A DNA stretch of 5,444 nucleotides. Origin: Clostridiales bacterium. GTDB taxonomy: Bacteria; Bacillota; Clostridia; Lachnospirales; Lachnospiraceae. Shown one piece after another: positions 1 to 5,444 of the stretch. The stretch spans positions 1 through 5,444 of the forward strand of contig JAAZDA010000049.1 of the NCBI GenBank assembly GCA_012512995.1, in the 5' to 3' direction. Position numbers and translations under genes: made by a program. Positions within the stretch are counted from its first letter, which is position 1. Every line of letters starts with the position of its first letter. The notes below the pieces were generated by a model. It was not told where the DNA came from. It saw nothing but the letters and a program-made list of their open reading frames with translations, and searched no databases.

Positions 1-816
1 GTCTACAATGATTCAATGAGACAGCACGTGATCCGCGAGCATCAGCTCTCAGAATTCATGGAGGACGCTCTTAAGGAAAAACAGTTCCTGGTATATCTTC
101 AGCCCAAGCACTGCACTGATACCCGCGCAATAGTGGGCGCCGAGGCGCTTGTCCGCTGGAGTCATCCCGAGTTCGGCTTTATTTCTCCCGGTGACTTTAT
201 TCCTGTCTTCGAGCGCAATGGATTTATCACAAAACTCGATAATTACATGCTGACAGAAGTATGTCGAATACTGAAAGAATGGCGCGACGAAGGGATTCCG
301 CTCATCCCGATCTCAGTCAATGTTTCGCGTGCTGACTTCATAGTAGATGATCTTCCCGCTGTAATAGAAGGCGTTGTCGACAGTTTTGGCATTCCTCACG
401 ATCTTGTACATCTTGAGGTCACTGAATCAGCATATGCAGAGCATCCTCAGGAAATAATCTCGGCAGTATCCACTCTCAGAGACAACGGTTTTCTCATTGA
501 AATGGATGATTTTGGATCAGGATACTCTTCGCTCAATATGCTGTCAGAGCTCCCCATAGATATGATCAAGCTCGATATGCGATTTATGCAAAGGGGCAAT
601 GAGCGGATGCGCAACGGCAAGCGCAATGTGCTTAGTTTTGTCGTCAGCCTCGCCAAATGGCTGCAGCTCACGTCTATAGCCGAGGGTGTTGAAACACAGG
701 AGGAATATGAGCAGCTCCGGACTATGGGCTGCGATATGATACAGGGCTACTATTTTGCAAAGCCCATGCCTGCAGGCGACTTTGTCTCTTACATGGATAA
801 TCATCCATCGACATGA
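1..816 (+). CDS. EAL-domain c-di-GMP phosphodiesterase (5'-truncated; C-terminal part)
   Basis: The reading frame is open from the first base, so the start lies outside the window; the Met codon at base 16 is probably internal. The visible 271 residues are a complete EAL domain preceded by a short linker (YNDSMRQ) of the kind that joins GGDEF to EAL domains. EAL phosphodiesterases hydrolyse c-di-GMP to linear pGpG in the cytoplasm. Numbering from base 1, the expected catalytic and metal-binding residues are all present: E48 in GAEALVRW, N107 in SVNVSR, E139 in LEVTES, D169-D170 in DDFGSGYSS, K190 in IKLD, E228 in AEGVE and Q248 in QGYYFAKP. The domain should therefore be active. An upstream GGDEF domain is likely but unseen. 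The gene ends in TGA directly against the ATG of the REC-GGDEF gene, in the same frame, which suggests co-translation. Family assignment is firm; the full architecture is inference. Confidence 0.95.
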   Translation, partial: VYNDSMRQHVIREHQLSEFMEDALKEKQFLVYLQPKHCTDTRAIVGAEALVRWSHPEFGFISPGDFIPVFERNGFITKLDNYMLTEVCRILKEWRDEGIPLIPISVNVSRADFIVDDLPAVIEGVVDSFGIPHDLVHLEVTESAYAEHPQEIISAVSTLRDNGFLIEMDDFGSGYSSLNMLSELPIDMIKLDMRFMQRGNERMRNGKRNVLSFVVSLAKWLQLTSIAEGVETQEEYEQLRTMGCDMIQGYYFAKPMPAGDFVSYMDNHPST

Positions 817-823
817 ATGTCGA
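808..823 (+). promoter_or_regulatory. Inverted repeat centred on the stop/start junction
   Basis: The bases TCGACAT-GA-ATGTCGA form a 7-base inverted repeat around two central bases. As RNA this would fold as a 6-bp stem with a UGAA loop. The loop holds the EAL gene's stop codon and the first base of the next start codon. No Shine-Dalgarno sequence is visible just upstream of that start. The hairpin could influence termination or re-initiation, but a short palindrome can also arise by chance. Confidence 0.4.
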
Positions 824-1878
824 CGAGGCCACAGGGATCAGATAATATTGTTCCTGACCTCAAAACAGTTTCTGAAAAGAGACCTTTTGTTGTTGTGGCT
901 GAAGACATGAAAGAGAGCCGCGATTCTCTCTGCCAGATTCTCGAGCCCTACTATAACGTCGCAGGTTTTGATAACGGGAGGGACGCCTGCGAGTATTTGC
1001 AGGAGCATGTAAATGACGTCTCGTGCCTTATACTTGATCTTCTGATGCCGATAATGGATGGTTTTCAGGTGTTGGAAAAGATGGGCGAAAACGGCATGAT
1101 CAGAGAGATACCTGTCATCATCACCACCGAGACAGGAAGTCAAAACGAGATTCGCGCCCTGCATATGGGTGCTGACAGTTTTGTCGCAAAACCGTACAAT
1201 GATGAGCTCATGCTGCATCAGGTTCAGAAAACAATCGAAGAGAGAGAATTCTGGAAAGCCAGAAGAGAATTCGAATGTCAGAAATGCGCCTTATATGAGA
1301 AGGTGTACCGGGACGAACTCACAGGTCTGTACAACCGTTACGGTCTGAAAGAAGCTGTGAAACAGCTCCCCAGGGATACGCAATTTGCTGTCATGATACT
1401 TGATATCGATAATATGGAACAGCTCAACGCAGCATCCGGCCGTGCGACCGGAGACCTTGTCATCCGCTCTGTTGCTCAGGCTCTTGGCAGAGTTACAAGA
1501 TCAAGAGATATAATCGCAAGGATCGGCGGCGATGATTTCATGATACTGCTGTGCGGTATGAGCGATCCTGTAATCGCACTTGGAAAAGGCAGGCAGATAT
1601 GCGCCACTCTGGCATCTTCCACTATAAATGGAACTGATATACACACCAGATGCACCGCAGGTATTGCTCTTGGGAACGCAGCTGAAAGCTACGAAGAATA
1701 CTCAGGTCGTGCAGATACCGCTCTTTATGCCGCAATGAAAGAGGGGCATAGCAGCTGTGCTATTTATGGGGGGGAACGCCAGAAGATCAGACTGATAAAG
1801 CCTGACCTTCTGCACCGATCACAGATGGATCATTGCCCTAATTTCTTCAAAACAAATGGCACCGGAATAGTTATGTAA
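817..1878 (+). CDS. REC-GGDEF response regulator, putative diguanylate cyclase
   Basis: This 353-residue protein has a receiver domain at about 23-142 and a GGDEF domain at about 163-318, the PleD/WspR-type plan in which phosphorylation of REC promotes dimerisation and c-di-GMP synthesis from two GTP. Receiver residues are intact: acidic E29-D30, phospho-acceptor D74 in LILDLLMPIMDGF, T104 and K125. The GGDEF domain has metal-site D196 in DIDN, N204, and an RxxD inhibitory site at 228-231 (RSRD). The signature is GGDDF (237-241) rather than GGDEF or GGEEF, and the usual GH after the metal site is GR (208-209). Catalytic activity is therefore likely but not certain. The ATG directly follows the EAL gene's stop and has no visible Shine-Dalgarno, so translation probably depends on coupling. 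The last 35 or so residues follow a 7-G tract, lie beyond the domain and overlap the opposing PAP2 gene. No membrane segment is seen. Confidence 0.93.
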   Translation: MSTRPQGSDNIVPDLKTVSEKRPFVVVAEDMKESRDSLCQILEPYYNVAGFDNGRDACEYLQEHVNDVSCLILDLLMPIMDGFQVLEKMGENGMIREIPVIITTETGSQNEIRALHMGADSFVAKPYNDELMLHQVQKTIEEREFWKARREFECQKCALYEKVYRDELTGLYNRYGLKEAVKQLPRDTQFAVMILDIDNMEQLNAASGRATGDLVIRSVAQALGRVTRSRDIIARIGGDDFMILLCGMSDPVIALGKGRQICATLASSTINGTDIHTRCTAGIALGNAAESYEEYSGRADTALYAAMKEGHSSCAIYGGERQKIRLIKPDLLHRSQMDHCPNFFKTNGTGIVM

Positions 1879-2765
1879 ATATATAAACTGAAACCAGCCA
1901 CAAAATCGGCATTGGCTTTGCCAATAAGCGGGGTCAGTGCCGGCAATGTATAAGTATATATTATATAGAGCGGTATCAATGCAATAATGGCAATTATCAG
2001 GCGTTTTCTGGGACTGCCTTCTGTTTTGAATCCTATAAACCTGCGCTCGACGAACCATCCAATAACGAATCCCAGGAGCCATCCTGATGACTTATATGAA
2101 TCAGGCATCATCTTTATCGGATCAACTATGAGATTGCCATCAACATAATCCATAGGATATGTTTTGACATTGTAAAAGATAAGCGCGGCTACAACAATTG
2201 CAATTCCAATGAAAAACACCAACACTTCACGGCGCCTGTCTTTATCTATCCAATTGATCAGAAAAACATTAAAACATATTACCCCTGCTGTCATCACAAA
2301 AGCCACAATAACATCCTGCGGTGTGTGAACACCAAGGTAGTTTCTTGAAAACATAGTCAGCGCAAGAAGCACGAGAAATGCGATTGAAATCGCACGGCGT
2401 TTCTTCCACTGCCATATTGCTGCGGTCCCGTATACTGAAGTCGCGCATGTCGTATGTCCGCTGGGTAAAGAATAGCCCGTTGCAGCCACCTTGGCATCCC
2501 CCGCAGGAATTACCCTGGCATCCCTGATCCAGGGACGATACACGCAGGCCGTAAGCTTTATGAGTCCGTTAACAAAGCTGGTCCCGGCGAAGTTGAAGAC
2601 AAAAAAGTTTCCGGCCTTTTTATCGAAGACCCAGTAAACAATACACATGAAAATCACAGGGATAACGCCCACCGACAGCTTGGATATCATCGACATGAAT
2701 GTGTCAAGTGAACCACCGATTGAATTGCGAAAATTCTGAAGCAATAAAAGATATTCTATGTCCAT
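1830..2765 (-). CDS. PAP2-family integral-membrane phosphatase
   Basis: A 311-residue membrane protein with all three PAP2 signature motifs: K70-x6-R77-P78 (motif 1), P101-S-G-H104 (motif 2) and S140-R141-x5-H147-x3-D151 (motif 3). H104 would help protonate the leaving group and H147 would be the nucleophile that forms the phospho-histidine. Relatives remove phosphate from phosphatidic acid, undecaprenyl pyrophosphate or other lipid phosphates at the outer membrane face; the substrate here cannot be read from sequence. Hydrophobic segments lie near 26-47, 54-72, 126-140, 151-172, 179-199, 227-240, 254-274 and 285-307. The protein is longer than a minimal PAP2 enzyme of about 200 residues because of extra C-terminal helices. 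The start is well supported by GGGAGGG five bases upstream. It lies 64 bases after the MFS gene on the same strand, so the two are probably one operon. Its last 49 bases overlap the REC-GGDEF gene tail to tail. Confidence 0.95.
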   Translation of the reverse strand: MDIEYLLLLQNFRNSIGGSLDTFMSMISKLSVGVIPVIFMCIVYWVFDKKAGNFFVFNFAGTSFVNGLIKLTACVYRPWIRDARVIPAGDAKVAATGYSLPSGHTTCATSVYGTAAIWQWKKRRAISIAFLVLLALTMFSRNYLGVHTPQDVIVAFVMTAGVICFNVFLINWIDKDRRREVLVFFIGIAIVVAALIFYNVKTYPMDYVDGNLIVDPIKMMPDSYKSSGWLLGFVIGWFVERRFIGFKTEGSPRKRLIIAIIALIPLYIIYTYTLPALTPLIGKANADFVAGFSLYIYITIPVPFVLKKLGQ

Positions 2766-2801
2766 TATTTCCCTCCCAATATATTGATGACTTCATTGCC
2801 T

Positions 2802-2807
2802 ATTATA
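2802..2807 (-). promoter_or_regulatory. Possible internal -10 element ahead of the PAP2 gene
   Basis: A perfect TATAAT reads on the minus strand in the gap between the MFS gene and the PAP2 gene, 37 bases before the PAP2 ATG. No good -35 box is seen at 16-18 bases upstream (the best is TGAAAA, 3 of 6 matches). It may give the PAP2 gene its own weak promoter or be chance in an AT-rich gap. Confidence 0.25.
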
Positions 2808-2829
2808 ATCCCAAAACCTCACATTTTCA

Positions 2830-4032
2830 TCACTGCAAAATCACTTTTTTTCTTCTGTTCAAAGCCAGAGCCAGAAGTGCAATTCCCATACAGACCGGGA
2901 AAACAAGCGCTGCCGTTATTCCCGACTTAAGATTGTCAGCGTTTGCGGCCGCGACTCTGCCGACCACAGTGGGTCCCAGCGCACACCCTGTGTCACCGGC
3001 AAGTGCGTAAAGTGCGAACATCATCGTTCCGCCGTTTCTTATACTTGCTGTTGCCATGCTGAATGTGCCCGGCCAGAATATTCCCACGGCAAAACCTGTC
3101 ATGGCGCAGCCGATGAGACCCAGCCACGATTCTCCCGAAATCGTGATAAGAAGATAAGCGGAAACGCAAAGGATCGTGCTGAATACCATGTACTGCATGA
3201 GTTTCAGTTTTGACCCGAACTTTGCGAATACAAGGCGCGACAACCCCATGAAGAGCGCGAACATCATAGTTCCGAAAAGATCTCCCATGGTTTTGCTGAC
3301 ACCCAGACCTGCCTCCGCAAAAGAATACACCCACTGACTGACGGCCTGCTCCGACGCGCCTGCGCAGAGCATCATTATCATAAGAATCCAGAAGAGATTC
3401 CGCCCGGCGAGTTCTTTGAAAGAAAGGCCTCTCTCGCCTTCCTCGATCAGGCTGTTAATCGGCACGTTCGCGAAAAGAACCAGGTTAACAAGCGGCACCA
3501 CAGCCCAGACAAGTGCCATGATATTCCAGTTTGATATACCTGCAAAATGAAAGAAAATCGTGGACAGCAGGACAACTCCGACATGACCCCAGCAATAGAA
3601 TGAGTGAAGAAGGCTCATCGCCTGTTCCTTGTTCTTCGTGGGGCAGGCTTCCATAATCGGGCTCACGAGCACCTCGAGGAGCCCGCCGCCTATTGCGTAG
3701 ATCATCACGGAAATGAGTATTCCCACGAATGGGTCAGATGTCATATCCGGAAGGACGGTCAGCAGGATAAGCCCTGCTGCCGCGAAAACATCCGCCATTA
3801 CGGCCGCTGCGCGGTAACCGATCCTGTCTATGAATTTTGAGGATATCGCATCAACAAGGAGCTGCAGTCCGAAATTAAATGTCGTAAGGAACGTGATCTT
3901 CGCGAGCGTAATACCGTACTGCGCCTCAAATGTGAGGAACAGGAGCGGGACGAAATTGTTGACTATCGCCTGTACGATGTAGCCCATGAAGCAGGCGTAA
4001 ACTGTGTGGTTGTATGTGAGTTTTCTTGTCAT
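2830..4032 (-). CDS. MFS transporter, 12 transmembrane helices, substrate unknown
   Basis: A 400-residue hydrophobic protein with the size and two six-helix halves of the major facilitator superfamily. Helices fall near 11-33, 42-62, 75-95, 102-122, 145-163, 170-189, 212-232, 248-270, 280-297, 302-322, 333-358 and 371-391, with a charged central loop at 193-211. The loop between helices 2 and 3 (D61 to R74, FIDRIGYR) resembles MFS motif A. Conserved-looking segments are SPIMEA at 124-129 and HSFYCWGH at 143-150. It should be a secondary transporter in the cytoplasmic membrane; nothing visible gives the substrate or direction. I chose the ATG at 4030-4032 because GGAG lies ten bases upstream. 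An in-frame ATG at 4063-4065 would add 11 polar residues but has no ribosome binding site. A TTGACA box upstream suggests its own promoter, and the PAP2 gene follows on the same strand. Confidence 0.93.
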   Translation of the reverse strand: MTRKLTYNHTVYACFMGYIVQAIVNNFVPLLFLTFEAQYGITLAKITFLTTFNFGLQLLVDAISSKFIDRIGYRAAAVMADVFAAAGLILLTVLPDMTSDPFVGILISVMIYAIGGGLLEVLVSPIMEACPTKNKEQAMSLLHSFYCWGHVGVVLLSTIFFHFAGISNWNIMALVWAVVPLVNLVLFANVPINSLIEEGERGLSFKELAGRNLFWILMIMMLCAGASEQAVSQWVYSFAEAGLGVSKTMGDLFGTMMFALFMGLSRLVFAKFGSKLKLMQYMVFSTILCVSAYLLITISGESWLGLIGCAMTGFAVGIFWPGTFSMATASIRNGGTMMFALYALAGDTGCALGPTVVGRVAAANADNLKSGITAALVFPVCMGIALLALALNRRKKVILQ

Positions 4033-4042
4033 TTCTGTTTGA

Positions 4043-4046
4043 CTCC
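4043..4046 (-). promoter_or_regulatory. Ribosome binding site that decides the MFS start
   Basis: GGAG on the minus strand lies ten bases before the ATG at 4030-4032. The alternative in-frame ATG at 4063-4065 has no purine-rich Shine-Dalgarno within 20 bases upstream. The spacing is at the long end of normal. Confidence 0.55.
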
Positions 4047-4053
4047 GATGAAT

Positions 4054-4082
4054 ATTTTTTAACATAATGATGTAGGTGTCAA
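4054..4082 (-). promoter_or_regulatory. Candidate promoter for the MFS (and PAP2) genes
   Basis: A perfect TTGACA -35 box reads on the minus strand at 4077-4082. Seventeen bases later lies AAAAAT (4 of 6 matches to TATAAT), within an A-rich stretch. The -10 is weak, so the exact promoter is uncertain. Transcription from here would begin close to the alternative upstream ATG and favours use of the ATG at 4032. Confidence 0.4.
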
Positions 4083-4157
4083 AAGCATCTATTTATCAAA
4101 TGATATACGAATAGCTCCGTTTCCTGTGATTTGTGTTAATGAATACCTGTGACTGTT

Positions 4158-4477
4158 CTATCTCTTATCATGATCCACGAATTCCAGACTTATTATCGCG
4201 GCTGCCACGAAAACAATTATCATCATTCCCAGCATTTTCCAACAACTCAAAACATTCTCCGTCGTACTTGCGTATGCTTCCATCTGGGCAGCCTGCGCTG
4301 TGACCTTTGTGAATTCATCCACCATTTTGTTATTGTGAGATCCGATAGTTTTGCCGCAGGTCCGCTGATGGAAAAGACGGAACCCGAGAAGATCAGCCAA
4401 TATCCCGGTATCGGCAGAAAACCCAAAACAGTGTTGATCGTCTGCGATGCCGTCCCAAACAAAACATCAAGATTCAT
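4158..4477 (-). pseudogene. Small two-helix membrane protein gene, frameshifted
   Basis: Two overlapping minus-strand frames join into one sensible protein. The first starts at ATG 4475-4477 with AGAGG five bases upstream and gives about 51 residues, including a hydrophobic segment at 17-37 (VLGFLPIPGYWLIFSGSVF). Near the AAAA run (plus strand 4325-4328) the sense moves to the -1 frame, which continues from MVDEFTK through a second helix (MLGMMIIVFVAAAIISLEF) to TAG at 4158-4160. A fifth A in the run would give one 106-residue protein. As written, the first frame continues into a basic, non-hydrophobic tail. Possible causes are a real pseudogene, a sequencing error or, less likely, tRNA slippage. 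I do not recognise the family. It lies upstream of the MFS gene on the same strand, and its leader would contain the hairpin array. The two-helix reading is inference. Confidence 0.5.
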
Positions 4478-4512
4478 CTTTGCCTCTCATGCCTGAGTGT
4501 AGTTTGCGAAGG

Positions 4513-4552
4513 CACACGCCAGAAAATCCGCGGATGCGGTTTTCTGGCTGTG
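4513..4552. repeat. Hairpin 1 of the array
   Basis: Arms 4513-4531 and 4536-4552 pair over 17 bp with two single-base bulges (4517 and 4527) and a GGAT loop. The core is CCAGAAAA paired with TTTTCTGG, topped by CCGC paired with GCGG. The T run lies inside the stem, and no U tract follows on either strand, so it is not a standard intrinsic terminator. CCTGAGT (4492-4498) and ACTCAGG (4555-4561) flank it and could close a larger stem around it. Confidence 0.75.
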
Positions 4553-4557
4553 TTACT

Positions 4558-4600
4558 CAGGTTTGTAATGCGACAGCTCTGTTGTCGCATTACAAACCTG
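4558..4600. repeat. Hairpin 2 of the array: perfect 18-bp inverted repeat
   Basis: CAGGTTTGTAATGCGACA (4558-4575) is perfectly complementary to 4583-4600, with a seven-base loop GCTCTGT. A further ACTC (4555-4558) can pair with GAGT (4603-4606) across a short bulge if hairpin 3 opens. No U tract follows on either strand. A perfect 18-bp stem is far beyond chance in 43 bases. Confidence 0.88.
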
Positions 4601-4602
4601 AT

Positions 4603-4638
4603 GAGTGAAAGATTATGCATCAGCATAATCTTCCACTC
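4603..4638. repeat. Hairpin 3 of the array
   Basis: GAGTGAAAGATTATGC (4603-4618) pairs with 4623-4638 at 15 of 16 positions (one A-C mismatch, 4608 against 4633), with an ATCA loop. Its outer GAGTG/CACTC stem uses the same GAGT that could instead pair with ACTC at the foot of hairpin 2. A 7-C tract follows six bases later. It is AT-rich and lacks a trailing U tract, so it is not a typical terminator. Confidence 0.85.
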
Positions 4639-4738
4639 TTGCGCCCCCCCTGAAATGCCCACATCCGGAATGCTCTGATTTACCGCTTAATTTGCCTGTT
4701 CCGAACCTGTTATCATACTATCACAATAAAGATTGAAA

Positions 4739-4767
4739 TGGAGATGATTCGAAGGGTGTGTTATAGT
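4739..4767 (+). promoter_or_regulatory. Promoter of the STAS-kinase gene (extended -10)
   Basis: TATAGT at 4762-4767 (5 of 6 matches) is preceded by TGT, giving the TGn of an extended -10. TGGAGA at 4739-4744 is a 4-of-6 match to the -35 at 17-base spacing. Transcription would start near 4774, leaving a leader of about 30 bases before the ATG. On this strand the hairpin array is upstream of the promoter and not in the transcript. Confidence 0.55.
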
Positions 4768-4803
4768 GATATTCAGTCGATTTACTTTAGCATGGAGGTG
4801 AAA

Positions 4804-5444
4804 ATGGACATCACGGAGAGCATTACCAGTACAAATGCAGACATATGGAAGCAAAAAATCGGCGAAGTATTTGACGCTGAAAGTGTCCTGGTGCTTAACG
4901 CGGAAAATATGCCATATATTTCAAGTGCAGGTCTGCGGGTGCTGCTTCATTTTCAAAAGTTGCAGACAAATGGCAGAAAAGTCCGGGTAATAAATGCTTC
5001 TGAATCTGTAATGAATATTATGCGCGAATCCGGATTTTTGGATATTCTGGATGTCTCTTCCGCGCCAAGAGAGATTTCTCTGGAGAATGCCAAACTAATC
5101 GGAAAAGGCGGCACTGGAGAGTGCTGGCAAATTGCCGATGAAACAGTTGTAAAACTGTACTATGATTTCATTCCTGAATCAATCATCGAAAATGATAAGA
5201 TTTTTTCAAAATCAACCTTTATTGCCGGCATTCCGACCGCAATATCTTATGGCATCGTTAAATGCGGTAACAGAAGAGGAATCATTTTCGAAATGCTTAA
5301 TGCAAAGACCCTTGCTAATGAAATAATACAGGCACCTGACAGAATCGAAGAATTCGGCAGAAAATACGCACAACTCGCAAAACTGATTCACCACACTAAG
5401 GGGGATGCAAAAGTATTCCCACGATGGACTGACAACTACAGAAA
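4804..5444 (+). CDS. STAS domain fused to aminoglycoside-phosphotransferase-like kinase (3'-truncated)
   Basis: The first 213 residues are visible; the gene runs off the window. Residues 1-85 form a STAS domain like anti-sigma factor antagonists. The helix-cap motif is ISSAGLRVLL (39-48), with S41 aligning to the phosphorylated serine of SpoIIAA and S40 in place of the usual Asp. From about 95 a protein-kinase-like N-lobe begins: glycine-rich loop GKGGTG (100-105), lysine K117 in VVKLYY, and a probable hinge at FEML (162-165). This resembles the APH/choline-kinase fold, in particular the family I recall as TIGR02172, first described in Fibrobacter. The catalytic loop, usually HGD-like, lies beyond the window, so activity cannot be judged. 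GGAGG sits five bases before the ATG. STAS domains bind regulators of the RsbW/SpoIIAB type, so a link to partner switching is possible but inferred. Aminoglycoside resistance is not implied. Confidence 0.88.
   Translation, partial: MDITESITSTNADIWKQKIGEVFDAESVLVLNAENMPYISSAGLRVLLHFQKLQTNGRKVRVINASESVMNIMRESGFLDILDVSSAPREISLENAKLIGKGGTGECWQIADETVVKLYYDFIPESIIENDKIFSKSTFIAGIPTAISYGIVKCGNRRGIIFEMLNAKTLANEIIQAPDRIEEFGRKYAQLAKLIHHTKGDAKVFPRWTDNYR

Larger units (their letters stand above)
4478..4803. other. Divergent intergenic region with hairpin array and promoter
   Basis: This 326-base gap separates the minus-strand small membrane protein gene from the plus-strand STAS-kinase gene. It holds three consecutive long hairpins at 4513-4638, a 7-C tract at 4644-4650, a direct repeat of CCTGTT at 4695-4700 and 4706-4711, and an extended -10 promoter at 4759-4767. 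On the minus strand the best -10 is TATGAT (plus positions 4712-4717), but it has no usable -35. The only longer open frame here, at 4474-4662 on the minus strand, runs through all the hairpins and does not look like a protein. Confidence 0.7.

Noticed and set aside
814..816. TGA read as an amino acid, giving one long EAL-REC-GGDEF protein
   Set aside because: TGA also ends the PAP2 and MFS genes at sensible places, TGG is used for Trp throughout, and no SECIS-like element was recognised. Limited read-through remains possible and is listed as a finding.
1911..1925. Small hairpin ATTGGC-TTT-GCCAAT just past the REC-GGDEF stop
   Set aside because: Only 6 bp, no U tract on either strand, and it lies within the PAP2 coding sequence.
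4063..4065. Upstream ATG as the start of the MFS transporter
   Set aside because: It has no Shine-Dalgarno and would lie at or before the expected transcription start of the TTGACA promoter. The ATG at 4032 has GGAG upstream and begins a typical MFS N-terminus.
4322..4330. Programmed -1 frameshift in the small membrane protein gene
   Set aside because: The site (A ACA AAA in the zero frame) does not fit the X XXY YYZ heptamer. Only the Lys tRNA could re-pair, so a simple base deletion is the better explanation.
4558..4600. Integron attC site or CRISPR repeat
   Set aside because: The arms carry GTTTG on the left and CAAAC on the right, the opposite of the attC core order, and there is no repeat-spacer periodicity or cas or integrase gene.
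4513..4638. Hairpins as intrinsic terminators
   Set aside because: None of the three stems has a U tract outside the stem on either strand, and the genes on both sides point away from the array, so there is no gene end to terminate.
4474..4662. Open frame of 62 codons on the minus strand across the hairpin array
   Set aside because: It runs through all three palindromes, has a basic low-complexity translation without hydrophobic or domain pattern, and no ribosome binding site is apparent. The inverted repeats explain the sequence better.

Overview
The window looks like chromosomal DNA of a Gram-positive Clostridia-type bacterium, most likely Lachnospiraceae-like (gut or rumen). This is inferred from moderate GC, strong GGAGG-type ribosome binding sites, the style of the c-di-GMP proteins, and a STAS domain fused to an aminoglycoside-phosphotransferase-like kinase. 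No species is recognised. TGA, TAA and TAG all act as stops and TGG encodes Trp, so the genetic code looks standard.

Left part (1-1878, plus strand): the C-terminal EAL (c-di-GMP phosphodiesterase) part of a protein whose start lies outside the window, followed directly by a REC-GGDEF response regulator (putative diguanylate cyclase). The two genes are in the same frame and separated only by one TGA codon, which lies in the loop of a short inverted repeat. They probably make and break c-di-GMP from one transcript.

Middle (1830-4032, minus strand): a 12-helix MFS transporter followed by an integral-membrane PAP2 phosphatase, probably co-transcribed. The end of the PAP2 gene overlaps the end of the REC-GGDEF gene by 49 bases, tail to tail, with no terminator visible between them. 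Upstream of the MFS gene lies a small two-helix membrane protein gene (4158-4477, minus) that has a good ribosome binding site but is broken by a one-base frameshift in an A run.

Right part (4478-5444): a divergent intergenic region of 326 bases holds three back-to-back long hairpins (4513-4638). Neighbouring hairpins also share alternative pairing segments, a layout seen in RNA switches. An extended -10 promoter then leads to a STAS-kinase fusion gene that runs off the right edge.

No tRNA, rRNA, CRISPR array or insertion sequence was seen. The most unexplained structure is the hairpin array and its possible link to the small membrane protein gene or to the STAS-kinase gene.
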